From the NCBI RefSeq assembly GCF_007746795.1, contig NZ_CP036343.1, positions 5,617,357-5,681,356 on the forward strand: 64,000 nt of DNA. Direction: 5' to 3'. The stretch's first letter is position 1. Each line of letters opens with the position of its first letter. The position numbers and the translations under genes were made by a program. Below, in pieces: positions 27,839-35,476 of the stretch. Under the pieces are notes generated by a model. It was not told the origin of the DNA and made no database searches. It saw only the letters and a program-made list of their open reading frames with translations. The stretch comes from Gimesia algae. Its GTDB lineage: Bacteria; Planctomycetota; Planctomycetia; Planctomycetales; Planctomycetaceae.

Positions 27839-28724
27839 TATTCTGACAGACACCACCCCCGAACCCCGACAGCGACTTCCCAAATGGCTGAAGCGTCCTT
27901 TGCCTGAACCGGGGATGGCATTCACCAGTAACGTAATCGAAGATTTGAAACTGGTGACAGTCTGCGAAAGCGCCAAGTGCCCGAACCGTACCGAGTGTTG
28001 GTCCCACAAAACCGCGACTCTGATGATTCTGGGAAATGTCTGTACGCGGCCTTGCGGGTTCTGTTCGATCGCCAAAGGAAAAACAGAAACCGTACAACTG
28101 GATGAACCGGAACGCGTTGCTGAAGCAGCAGTGCGACTGGGGCTGGAACATGTCGTGATCACCTCTGTCACGCGTGATGATCTGCCCGATGGTGGCGCAG
28201 AACACTTTTATAATTGTATCCTGGCAATCCGCGAGCGGATGGATGCTGACATCGAAGTCCTCACTCCCGACTTCCGTGGCGACCGCAAAGCCATCCATCG
28301 CGTGATCGAAGCGCATCCCGATGTCTTCAACCACAATACGGAAACCGTGCCTCGCCTTTATCACCGCGTGCGACGTAATGCCGTTTATCAGCGTACACTG
28401 GACCTGTTGATTCAAGTCAAAGAAACAGATCCGACCATCATCACCAAAAGTGGAATCATGCTCGGCCTGGGTGAAACCCGGGAAGAAGTTCTGGAAGTCT
28501 GCGCAGATCTGCGGGCTGTCGGCTGCGACATGATTACCATCGGTCAGTATCTGCAACCCACTCCACAGAACCTGCCTGTGGAACGCTTCCTGCCTCCCGA
28601 AGAATTTGACGAAGTCGGAGATCAGGTCCGGGCGATGGGTTTCAAACTGGTCGCCAGCGGTCCCTTTGTACGTTCCAGTTACAATGCAGGTGAGATGGCG
28701 TCTGTCCTGGGAAAAGATTCCTGA
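27825..28724 (+). CDS. lipA: lipoyl synthase
   Basis: Radical-SAM enzyme that inserts two sulfurs into octanoyl groups on lipoyl domains. 299 residues, normal length. Both iron-sulfur clusters are intact: auxiliary cluster Cys47, Cys52, Cys58 (CESAKCPNRTEC, CX4CX5C), radical-SAM cluster Cys73, Cys77, Cys80 (CTRPCGFC, CX3CX2C), and the C-terminal RSSYNAGE with the conserved serine that binds the auxiliary cluster. LGLGETREEV and QYLQPT are also typical. It starts inside the LipB-like gene and its stop codon is followed immediately by the ATG of the lipoyl-like mini-protein, so all three are translationally linked. Confidence 0.97.
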   Translation: MSTLNILTDTTPEPRQRLPKWLKRPLPEPGMAFTSNVIEDLKLVTVCESAKCPNRTECWSHKTATLMILGNVCTRPCGFCSIAKGKTETVQLDEPERVAEAAVRLGLEHVVITSVTRDDLPDGGAEHFYNCILAIRERMDADIEVLTPDFRGDRKAIHRVIEAHPDVFNHNTETVPRLYHRVRRNAVYQRTLDLLIQVKETDPTIITKSGIMLGLGETREEVLEVCADLRAVGCDMITIGQYLQPTPQNLPVERFLPPEEFDEVGDQVRAMGFKLVASGPFVRSSYNAGEMASVLGKDS

Positions 28725-28985
28725 ATGTCGACACCGATCCTTGTTCCCCCGGTCAACCGTTCTCCTCAACCATTAAAAGTCAGTCTGTGGCTGACGCATG
28801 CAGGCGAAGCAATCGCCACCGGTGATCGAGTCGTCGAACTACTGTTCCCCGGTGTGACTTTTGATGTGGAAGCCCCCTGCGCCGGTACGATCGTATCTTG
28901 CGAATGCCCGGCGGGCGTCGAAGTTACCACAGGTATGGTTCTGGGCTGGATCGAACCGCTGGATTCTGAAGCTGAAGCGGACTGA
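28725..28985 (+). CDS. lipoyl/biotinyl-domain-like mini-protein without acceptor lysine
   Basis: 86 residues with the lipoyl-domain pattern: VSLWLTHAGEAIATGDRVVEL, then VTFDVEAPCAGTI, then CPAGVEVTTGMVLGWIEP. In true domains the modified lysine sits in an exposed turn such as 'ETDKATMEV'; alignment from the conserved 'AP.aG.I' backwards puts Gly43 (FPGVT) at that position. The only lysine in the protein is Lys18, on a different strand. It also has two cysteines, Cys52 and Cys59 or nearby Cys61. The ATG follows the lipA stop with no gap. I infer a non-lipoylated scaffold or partner; an 'E2-like' carrier role is unlikely. Confidence 0.75.
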   Translation: MSTPILVPPVNRSPQPLKVSLWLTHAGEAIATGDRVVELLFPGVTFDVEAPCAGTIVSCECPAGVEVTTGMVLGWIEPLDSEAEAD

Positions 28986-29018
28986 AACTCTGAAGACTGA
29001 TTTCTGAAAAGAGATGGG

Positions 29019-30080
29019 ATGAGCACGACAACCGAATCCATTCGAGGGCACCACTCAATTCTGAAAATGCTGGAGCGTGCGCTGTCACGCAGCCGCCTGC
29101 CTCATGCGCTGCTGTTTGCAGGTGCAGCCGGTATCGGTAAGAAACGGGTCGCATTGCATCTGGCGCAATGCCTGTTTTGCCTGCGAACTCCCCCGGACGA
29201 GTTAAGCTGCTGTCAAACCTGTGACTCCTGCAAACAGATGGCCGCGGGAACACACCCCGACCTGATTTCAGTAGAATGCCCGCCTGACAAAAACATTCTG
29301 CCTCTCAGTCTGATTATTGGCGAGGACGAACATCGAGGTCGAGAAGGCGTCTGTTATGAAATGTCGCTGCGTCCGATGGTAGGCGACCGACGGATTGCCA
29401 TCATTGATGATGCGGACAAAATGAACGCCGAAAGTGCCAACGCTTTGTTGAAGACGCTCGAAGAACCCTCCGCAAACTATTTAATGGTTCTGATTGCAAG
29501 TGAACTGGATGCCATTCTGCCCACGATTCGTTCCCGCTGCCAGCTGATTCGATTCAACCAGTTGCCGCTGGAAGATGTTGCCGCACTGTTACTGAATCAA
29601 CAACTGGTTGAATCCGAAGACCAGGCATTGCAGATCGCCCGCCTGTCTGAAGGCTCCCTGAAAATTGCAAGTCAACTTCTGGATGAGAATCTACAGTCTC
29701 TACGGGGAAATATCACAGGGCTGCTCAGTCGACATCCTTTTCAACCGCACGCATTTTCTGAGGCCGTGATTCAGGCCATCGACGACGTTGGAGGCAATAC
29801 GGCAGCACAGCGTAAAACAGCGCTCTGGGTCATTAAATTCTGCGCCGATTTCTACCATCAGTCATTACAGTTTGCCGCCGGCTACCAGACTGCTCCTGCT
29901 GCGGCTCATGTCGAACGATTTGTTTCCGGATTGCCTGGAGAAACGGAAGACCGGATTGAAACGATCGGAAATCTGCTGGGCCGGATGCTGCAGACAGAAG
30001 AACAGGTCAATCAGAACGTGTCGCTCCCCTTATGTATCGAAAGCTTAAGCCAGGACCTGCGGGGAATTCAGACGAAATAA
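29019..30080 (+). CDS. holB: DNA polymerase III subunit delta'
   Basis: 353 residues of the clamp-loader AAA+ family. GHHSILKMLERAL and RLPHALLFAGAAGIGKKR (Walker A, residues 35-42) are followed by a zinc-module with Cys64, Cys65, Cys68 and Cys71, then RRIAIIDDADKMNAESANALLKTLEEP and TIRSRCQLIRF (the SRC motif). Delta' is the stator of the clamp loader. The family usually has a degenerate Walker A, but here the GxxGxGK sequence is present, so ATP binding cannot be excluded. The next gene is a RicT-type protein, matching the holB-ricT gene order of many Firmicutes. It starts 33 bases after the mini-protein. Confidence 0.92.
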   Translation: MSTTTESIRGHHSILKMLERALSRSRLPHALLFAGAAGIGKKRVALHLAQCLFCLRTPPDELSCCQTCDSCKQMAAGTHPDLISVECPPDKNILPLSLIIGEDEHRGREGVCYEMSLRPMVGDRRIAIIDDADKMNAESANALLKTLEEPSANYLMVLIASELDAILPTIRSRCQLIRFNQLPLEDVAALLLNQQLVESEDQALQIARLSEGSLKIASQLLDENLQSLRGNITGLLSRHPFQPHAFSEAVIQAIDDVGGNTAAQRKTALWVIKFCADFYHQSLQFAAGYQTAPAAAHVERFVSGLPGETEDRIETIGNLLGRMLQTEEQVNQNVSLPLCIESLSQDLRGIQTK

Positions 30081-30279
30081 GCTCCGTTCGCAAGCCTGAA
30101 TCGGAAAACAGTGAACGGTTTTCAAATAAATGTGTTTTCCCGTGTTTAATTAGAGATTGCCAGATCGAGTCCGGCTATAATAAACTGATCTGAGCAGTCA
30201 TTCTGATTCCGATGCTGTTTCTGACTTTTGCTGCACGATGGCTGCTGCATCCAATCTCAAATCGATGAAATTGTAATAT

Positions 30280-31131
30280 ATGACTAACGAAGCTTCCGGA
30301 TATATCGTTCGCTACGGTTCCACCCGCCTCATCGGAGAATTCACCAGCAAAGGTCTGGCAGAGTTACCGCGTAACGCTGCGGTCATTATCAAAAGCGACC
30401 GGGGACATGAGTGGGGAGAAGTCCTGTCGCCTGCAACCGAACGTGTGAAATCCTTTATGAAGGACACATCGACAGCCGGGCGAATTATCCGCATGGTCAC
30501 CGATGACGACTATCGCCAGCGCGATCAGAACCGGCATGAAGAACGAAACGAATTTCTGGGATGCCAGGAACTGGTGAACGAACACAAACTGCAGATGCAG
30601 CTGGTGGATGTCGAACACCTGTTCGGCGGAGAACGCGTCGTCTTCTATTATCTGGCGGAAAAACGCGTTGACTTTCGCGAGCTGGTCAAAGCGCTGGCAA
30701 GAAAATATCGATCGCGGATCGAAATGCGTCAGATCGGGGTACGCGATGAAGCGAAGCTGCTGGCGGATTATGGCGATTGCGGTAAAACCGTCTGCTGCGG
30801 AACACATCTGACTGAGATGCCTCCCGTCTCGATGAAGATGGCAAAACTGCAGAAAACTTCGCTTGACCCCAATAAACTTTCAGGACGATGTGGACGCCTG
30901 AAGTGTTGCCTGCGTTATGAATACGAAACCTACAAAAGCTACAAGAAGGAACTACCTCCTGTCGGCTCGACGATTATCACTAGCCAGGGAGAAGCGAAAG
31001 TCACTAACCAGGAAATACTTTCCGAATGTGTACAGGTCATCTATCCTGACATGAAAAGAACGATCGTACACAAAAAAGACATCCTGGAAGTCATCAAAAA
31101 GAAGCGCGGGGAAAACCCTGCCAGACAATAA
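30280..31131 (+). CDS. PSP1 / RicT (YaaT) family protein
   Basis: 283 residues. The PSP1 domain is recognised by YIVRYGSTRLIGEF, RGHEWGEVLSP, the central LMDVEHLFGGERVVFYYLAEKRVDFRELV-type segment, RQIGVRDEAKLLADYGDCGKTVCCGTHL, and SLDPNKLSGRCGRLKCCLRYEYE, with clustered cysteines (TVCCG and RCGRLKCC) that bind iron-sulfur clusters in the Bacillus RicAFT complex. RicT controls RNA processing with RNase Y there; the other complex members are not seen here. Upstream neighbour is holB, a conserved order. A basic C-terminus (KKRGENPARQ) is present. Confidence 0.88.
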   Translation: MTNEASGYIVRYGSTRLIGEFTSKGLAELPRNAAVIIKSDRGHEWGEVLSPATERVKSFMKDTSTAGRIIRMVTDDDYRQRDQNRHEERNEFLGCQELVNEHKLQMQLVDVEHLFGGERVVFYYLAEKRVDFRELVKALARKYRSRIEMRQIGVRDEAKLLADYGDCGKTVCCGTHLTEMPPVSMKMAKLQKTSLDPNKLSGRCGRLKCCLRYEYETYKSYKKELPPVGSTIITSQGEAKVTNQEILSECVQVIYPDMKRTIVHKKDILEVIKKKRGENPARQ

Positions 31132-31287
31132 CGGCGACCAACCTCGTTGTCTGGAGGCAGTCTGAAATGAACGAAAACGAGGAACTCGGGATTGATTTTC
31201 CAGAATCAGTAATCGATAATTTTCCAATAACTGGCGGGTTATGCTATAATAAAGTCTTGACCCGCCTTGTCTGATTCGAAACACTAG

Positions 31288-31373
31288 ACTGTGTCCACTT
31301 TAATTATCGGGTCTCCAGGGGCATTTGGACTGAGTATCATAGTACGAGAGACGCTATGGTAAAATATGATGCG
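31288..31373 (+). repeat. 86-nt dispersed intergenic repeat, copy B
   Basis: This is the copy closest to the consensus: ACTGTGTCC at the start, GGGTCTCCAGGGGCATTTGG (31309-31328), GAGTATCATAGTACGAGAGA, ACGCTATGG and TAAAATATGATGCG. It aligns without gaps to copies A and D. GTCTC and GAGAC at the ends of the core can pair. A further, more degraded copy of the core begins about 28 bases after it (31401-31430, CAGGGCCATTTGAATCGAAT). It lies in the 386-base gap between the RicT-type gene and the Minf_1886 gene. Confidence 0.85.
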
Positions 31374-31400
31374 AGCCAGCCTTTTGAAAGCGGAATGACA

Positions 31401-31430
31401 GTGTTTTCAGGGCCATTTGAATCGAATATA
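31401..31430 (+). repeat. degraded partial copy of the 86-nt repeat core
   Basis: The segment TTTCAGGGCCATTTGAATC and GAATATA matches the core 'TCTCCAGGGGCATTTGGACTGAGTAT' of copy B with several substitutions, starting 28 bases after copy B ends. It suggests tandem arrangement or decay of the element here. Confidence 0.4.
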
Positions 31431-31436
31431 AAAGAG

Positions 31437-31494
31437 TAGTGGCGCAGGTGGTTCAATTCCTGCGACTTAGATCAGGAATTCTTCAGCGCCACTA
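31437..31494 (+). promoter_or_regulatory. nested and mutually exclusive hairpins in the leader of the Minf_1886 gene
   Basis: Three inverted repeats share sequence. Outer stem: TAGTGGCGC (31437-31445) with GCGCCACTA (31486-31494), 9 bp. Inner stem: AATTCCTG (31455-31462) with CAGGAATT (31473-31480), 8 bp. Competing stem: CGCAGG (31443-31448) with CCTGCG (31459-31464), which overlaps both the others. Two alternative folds are therefore possible, a design seen in attenuators and riboswitch-type leaders. The gene starts 23 bases further on. Pairing is seen in the sequence; a regulatory role is inferred. Confidence 0.5.
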
Positions 31495-31517
31495 TTATTA
31501 AAAAGTTTTAGACAGGT

Positions 31518-31946
31518 ATGGGTGAAAATATGACATCTACCACAAATCTTTCCCGCCCCAAATTGCAATTTCACCCCTATGCCTACGACTTTATCTTTGA
31601 AGCACTCCAGCAGGCCCAGGAAATCTACTCACGTCAGGTTGTGCAGGAAGGTGAGCAGGAAGAAGCACATGTCTCTGGTCAGGAACTGCTGGAAGGGGTG
31701 CGAGAGCTCGCTTTAAAACAGTTCGGGTTACTGACGCTGACAGTCTTCAAACAATGGGGTGTTCAATCCACCAGAGACTTCGGCAAGATGGTGTTTGAAA
31801 TGATTGAACATGGGCGGATGCGAAAAACAGAGAACGACCGCCTGGAAGACTTTGTAGACATCTATGATTTCGAACAGGCTTTTGATGTTGAGTATGTCAT
31901 CGACACAAGCCAGGTCTTTAATCAGACTCCCGCCAAAAACGTCTGA
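31518..31946 (+). CDS. Minf_1886 family protein
   Basis: 142 residues (an in-frame ATG at 31530 is also possible). The family pattern is clear: FHPYAYDFIFEALQQAQEIY, HVSGQELLEGVRELALKQFG, LTVFKQWGVQSTRDFGKMVF, and a tail with DFVDIYDFEQAFD. This family is common in Planctomycetes and Verrucomicrobia, where it is a small cytoplasmic helical protein with no known activity. The leader carries an 86-nt repeat copy and switching hairpins. It is followed by a 360-base gap before the pyrophosphatase gene. Confidence 0.85.
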   Translation: MGENMTSTTNLSRPKLQFHPYAYDFIFEALQQAQEIYSRQVVQEGEQEEAHVSGQELLEGVRELALKQFGLLTLTVFKQWGVQSTRDFGKMVFEMIEHGRMRKTENDRLEDFVDIYDFEQAFDVEYVIDTSQVFNQTPAKNV

Positions 31947-32306
31947 TTCAATCTGTTAAACAGTGCTTAATGTTCCCTGAAAGTTTCTACTCTAGCCGCG
32001 TCAACTGCTGCGCACTCAGGTGAGCAAGTTTTGTGTTAAACGAAGTTTGTTAAGTTACTGTTATTGCAATCTGAACCCCAGATGATACACTCCCCCGATA
32101 GAGTTTTCTTGAGTTTAACTAGCGTATTTTCAGGATTAACATAGCGTCTCCAAGACAGTTTGGAACGAAGAAAATAGTGCAAACGACACTCTCGTTTAAC
32201 GAGATACGTTTAGTATTTTTTGAGCATACAAGTTACGTGCTGACTGTTGCCCGGAATCAATTGAGGTTTTGAGGTTTTACATCAAGATTTACAACGGCTA
32301 ATTTCA
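31947..32306 (+). other. intergenic region of 360 bases upstream of the pyrophosphatase gene
   Basis: It contains the divergent repeat copy at 32144-32200 and AT-rich stretches (32020-32130). No open frame of interest. It should contain the promoter and leader of the pyrophosphatase gene. Confidence 0.45.
32144..32200 (+). repeat. divergent copy (C) of the dispersed repeat
   Basis: GCGTCTCCA is identical to copy A and is followed by AGACAGTTTGGAACGAAG and AATAGT, in the same order and similar spacing as the core of copies A, B and D (CAGGGGCATTTGGAC...ATAGTAC). The 3' half has diverged and contains its own hairpin, CTCG TTTAA CGAG at 32191-32203. It lies in the leader region of the pyrophosphatase gene. 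Confidence 0.55.
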
Positions 32307-34937
32307 ATGGAGTTAACTCTAAGGATGAGGTTTTATCCCCGCGCTCGACTCACTCCCGTACGATTTCTCACAACTCTCATCACCTCTAGTTTCGCCACTC
32401 TCTTATGCTCAGCCCCGCTGATGGCAGCAGAAGCTTCCACCGACCTGGTAGTCGAAGCCGATAATTCGACAGTGGTCATCAGCTGGTGCATCGCCATCGC
32501 GGGAGCCATCTTTGCCCTGTTCACTGCTTATCGTTTCTTCAGCTGGATGGTCAACCAGAGTGAAGGCGATCCCAAGATGCGAAAAATTGCCGAGCATGTC
32601 CGTGAAGGCGCTCGCGCGTATCTGGACCGTCAATTTAAAGTTGTGACCGTCTTTTTTGCCATTGTCTGCGCCCTGCTGGCGTTCATGGCCTTTGGTTTAA
32701 AGACACAGTCCCACTGGGTCCCATTTGCCTTCTTAACTGGAGGTTTCTTTTCTGCGCTGGCAGGCTGGTTCGGGATGCGTACCGCAACCCTCGCCAGTGC
32801 CCGTACCGCGCATGCCGCCAAGGATTCATTAAATAACGGCTTACAGGTCGCTTTCCGCAGTGGTGCCGTCATGGGCCTTGTGGTCGTTGGCCTGGGTCTA
32901 TTGGATATCACACTCTGGTTTGGTGTATTGCACTGGGTCGTCAAGATGCCTCTGGCGGAAATCACCGTGACCATGCTCTGCTTTGGCATGGGAGCCAGCA
33001 GCCAGGCGCTGTTCGCCCGTGTGGGCGGCGGTATCTTTACCAAAGCGGCCGACGTTGGTGCGGACCTGGTCGGTAAAGTCGAAGCAGGCATCCCCGAAGA
33101 CGATCCCCGCAACCCGGCAACCATCGCTGACAACGTTGGCGATAACGTTGGTGATGTCGCAGGCATGGGAGCCGACCTTTACGAGTCTTACTGCGGCTCG
33201 ATCCTTGCCAGTGGTGCCCTGGGCGTGGCCGCTTATCATGGTTATCCTAAAATGCAGATGATGTGCCTGCTGCTGCCGATGTGCCTGGCAGGTGTGGGAA
33301 TCTTCCTGTCCGTCACCGGAATCTTTATGGTGAAAACGGAAGAAGGAGCAACACAGAAGAACCTGCTGAAAGCGCTGGCTAAAGGAATTGACACCAGCGC
33401 CTTTGGCGTCATTGTCGCGGCGCTGGCGTTGGTCTGGATCATGCTGGTCATCCCTTCACAGTCTTCGGGTATTCCCGCAGATTCTCCACTACTGGTAGGT
33501 AACAAGCTGTTTGGTGTGTTTGGTGCAATTGTCTGTGGACTGGTCTCAGGCTGGTTGATCGGCAAGTGGACCGAATATTCAACCAGTGATGAATTTCGCC
33601 CGACCCGCTTTATTGCAGACCAGTCATCTACCGGACCGGCAACAGTCATAATCGCGGGTATTGCAGAAGGTTTTTACAGCGTCTGGGTTCCCATTGTCGT
33701 GATCGGTGTGGCCATCATCATGGCGTTTGGACTTTGTACCGGATTCGATTTTGCGAATTCCGCTATCTTTGCGATGGGCCTGTATGGTGTCGCCATTGCT
33801 GCAGTGGGAATGTTGAGCACTCTGGGAGTGACCCTGGCAACAGACGCTTATGGTCCGATTGCTGACAATGCCGGTGGTAACGCGGAAATGAGCGGACAGG
33901 AACCATATGTCCGCCAGCGAACCGATGCCCTGGACAGCCTGGGGAACACAACTGCTGCCACCGGAAAAGGATTTGCCATCGGTTCTGCCGCTTTGACCGC
34001 GCTGGCCTTGCTGGCCGCATATGTTGAAGAAGTTCGCGTCGGCTTTGAGCGCTGGGTCGAACACTCAGCAATTGTGGAAACCATTTCTGATGACATGACT
34101 AATGCCTCGGCTCTGAAACTGAGCCCGAACTGTATTGCCTTACGGACCCCAGGCAAGGATGGCCTGGAAGTGAAACATAATAACCAGGGATTCCTGCTGT
34201 TTCCTGCTTTGAATGTCGCTCAGATTACTCCAGGTCGGGAAAAAATCACCAGCGCAGACGTCGGTTCAATCATTCGAGGCTTGAACATCAAGGAACTACT
34301 GGAACGGGGAGAATGTGTGGATGTCAAGACGGCAACCGTACCAGACTTCTCCCGGTTTTATAACTTTTCTATATTGAACCCCAAAGTGCTGGTCGGGATC
34401 TTCTTCGGCGTAATGGTAGCCTTTGTCTTCTGTGCCATGACCATGAAAGCAGTCGGACGGGCGGCGGGGGCAATGGTGGACGAAGTCCGTCGCCAGTTCA
34501 GAGAAATTGCCGGCATTATGGAGAATGAGGCCGAACCAGATTACGCGGCCTGTGTCGAAATCAGTACGGCAGCTGCGCAACGGGAAATGATCCTGCCTGC
34601 GATGCTGGGCCTGCTTTCACCGGTCGTCATTGGAGTCATTCTGGGAGTCCCCGGGGTCGTCGGTCTGCTGGTGGGTGCCTTGACGAGCGGGTTTGCAGTT
34701 GCCATTATGATGGCTAATGCCGGTGGTGCCTGGGATAATGCGAAAAAGTACATTGAAGCAGGCGCACATGGCGGCAAGGGAACTGATGCACACAAAGCCA
34801 CAGTAGTCGGTGACACCGTTGGTGACCCATTTAAAGATACCAGTGGTCCGAGTTTAAACATCCTGATCAAGCTGATGAGTATGGTTTCTGTTGTCATAGC
34901 CGGGTTTATCATTCAATACGCACTTGAGTTATTTTAA
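32307..34937 (+). CDS. hppA: membrane-bound ion-translocating pyrophosphatase (K+-dependent type)
   Basis: 876 residues, larger than the usual 670-770. It hydrolyses pyrophosphate and pumps H+ or Na+ through a multi-helix membrane domain. Substrate motifs are complete: [19 protein letters not shown], then [19 protein letters not shown] at about residues 258-280, [16 protein letters not shown], and [14 protein letters not shown] with [20 protein letters not shown] at the end. [15 protein letters not shown] has Ala and Gly at the positions that mark the K+-dependent class. Residues about 577-685 are an insert between two membrane helices not present in most members. A signal-like N-terminus precedes the first helix. 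The ATG at 32325 is an alternative start. rsfS follows 20 bases later. Confidence 0.95.
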   Translation: MELTLRMRFYPRARLTPVRFLTTLITSSFATLLCSAPLMAAEASTDLVVEADNSTVVISWCIAIAGAIFALFTAYRFFSWMVNQSEGDPKMRKIAEHVREGARAYLDRQFKVVTVFFAIVCALLAFMAFGLKTQSHWVPFAFLTGGFFSALAGWFGMRTATLASARTAHAAKDSLNNGLQVAFRSGAVMGLVVVGLGLLDITLWFGVLHWVVKMPLAEITVTMLCFGMGASSQALFARVGGGIFTKAADVGADLVGKVEAGIPEDDPRNPATIADNVGDNVGDVAGMGADLYESYCGSILASGALGVAAYHGYPKMQMMCLLLPMCLAGVGIFLSVTGIFMVKTEEGATQKNLLKALAKGIDTSAFGVIVAALALVWIMLVIPSQSSGIPADSPLLVGNKLFGVFGAIVCGLVSGWLIGKWTEYSTSDEFRPTRFIADQSSTGPATVIIAGIAEGFYSVWVPIVVIGVAIIMAFGLCTGFDFANSAIFAMGLYGVAIAAVGMLSTLGVTLATDAYGPIADNAGGNAEMSGQEPYVRQRTDALDSLGNTTAATGKGFAIGSAALTALALLAAYVEEVRVGFERWVEHSAIVETISDDMTNASALKLSPNCIALRTPGKDGLEVKHNNQGFLLFPALNVAQITPGREKITSADVGSIIRGLNIKELLERGECVDVKTATVPDFSRFYNFSILNPKVLVGIFFGVMVAFVFCAMTMKAVGRAAGAMVDEVRRQFREIAGIMENEAEPDYAACVEISTAAAQREMILPAMLGLLSPVVIGVILGVPGVVGLLVGALTSGFAVAIMMANAGGAWDNAKKYIEAGAHGGKGTDAHKATVVGDTVGDPFKDTSGPSLNILIKLMSMVSVVIAGFIIQYALELF

Positions 34938-34957
34938 ACAGGCTAAAGGTCACAAAA

Positions 34958-35359
34958 ATCAACACCGAACCTTCTCAACAATCTGATCCCATTGAAAGTG
35001 CGTCCAGCCTGGAACGCGCCTGTCTGTGTGCAAAAACCTGTGAAGACTTCAAAGGTAAAGACATCGTTGTGCTCGATGTCGCTAAAATTACGCCTTTGTT
35101 TGACTATTTCATTATCGCCACCGCCAGCAACCAGAGGCAGAGCAATGCGATAGCAGAGGAAATTCGCGTTCTAATGAAACGCGAGAGCACACGCCGTCGT
35201 AACATTGAGGGTAAGGACAGCGAATGGATTCTGGGAGACTATGGAGACATTGTCCTGCATATCTTCACAGAAGAAGCCCGGGAACTGTACGACCTCGAAC
35301 GCCTCTGGGCTGACGCTAAAAAAGTGGACTGGCAGTCGATCACCCCGGATTCCAACTGA
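34958..35359 (+). CDS. rsfS: ribosome silencing factor RsfS with apparent ATC start codon
   Basis: RsfS binds ribosomal protein uL14 and blocks subunit joining when nutrients are short. The family core is clear: SLERACLCAKTCEDFKGKDIVVLDV, PLFDYFIIATASNQRQSNAIAEEI, GDYGDIVLHIFTEEARELYDLERLW. The conserved region begins at about 35006, yet the first ATG/GTG/TTG in frame is GTG at 35069, which would remove about 20 conserved residues. The frame is open from 34928 (TGA at 34925). The ATC at 34958 has AAGG eight bases upstream, gives 133 residues and is the best start; ATT at 34991 is the alternative. It follows hppA by 20 bases, so is co-transcribed. Confidence 0.88.
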   Translation: MNTEPSQQSDPIESASSLERACLCAKTCEDFKGKDIVVLDVAKITPLFDYFIIATASNQRQSNAIAEEIRVLMKRESTRRRNIEGKDSEWILGDYGDIVLHIFTEEARELYDLERLWADAKKVDWQSITPDSN

Positions 35360-35476
35360 TAGAACCGCTGTTTCTACCAATCTCGACTCACAGTCGGTAT
35401 TCTGGGCGTAGATCAATCTGTGTCCGTATCTTTCCCGCAATCAAGGAGCCTGGTGTCTCTGCCCCGGGCATGTGTA

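Noticed and set aside
31233..31266. GGCGGGT/ACCCGCC inverted repeat as a terminator of the RicT-type gene
   Set aside because: The 20-nt loop is long and no T-run follows; TATAAT inside the loop may instead be a promoter -10, but no matching -35 is clear, so neither is called.
31443..31464. tRNA fragment, because the arm resembles a T-arm with GGTTCAATTCC
   Set aside because: The loop is 10 nt, not 7, and no acceptor, D or anticodon arms are present; the stem is better explained as part of competing leader hairpins.
35069..35359. GTG start for rsfS giving a 96-residue protein
   Set aside because: It would delete about 20 residues of the conserved RsfS N-terminus (SLERACLCAKTCEDF and following), and there is no ribosome-binding sequence before it.
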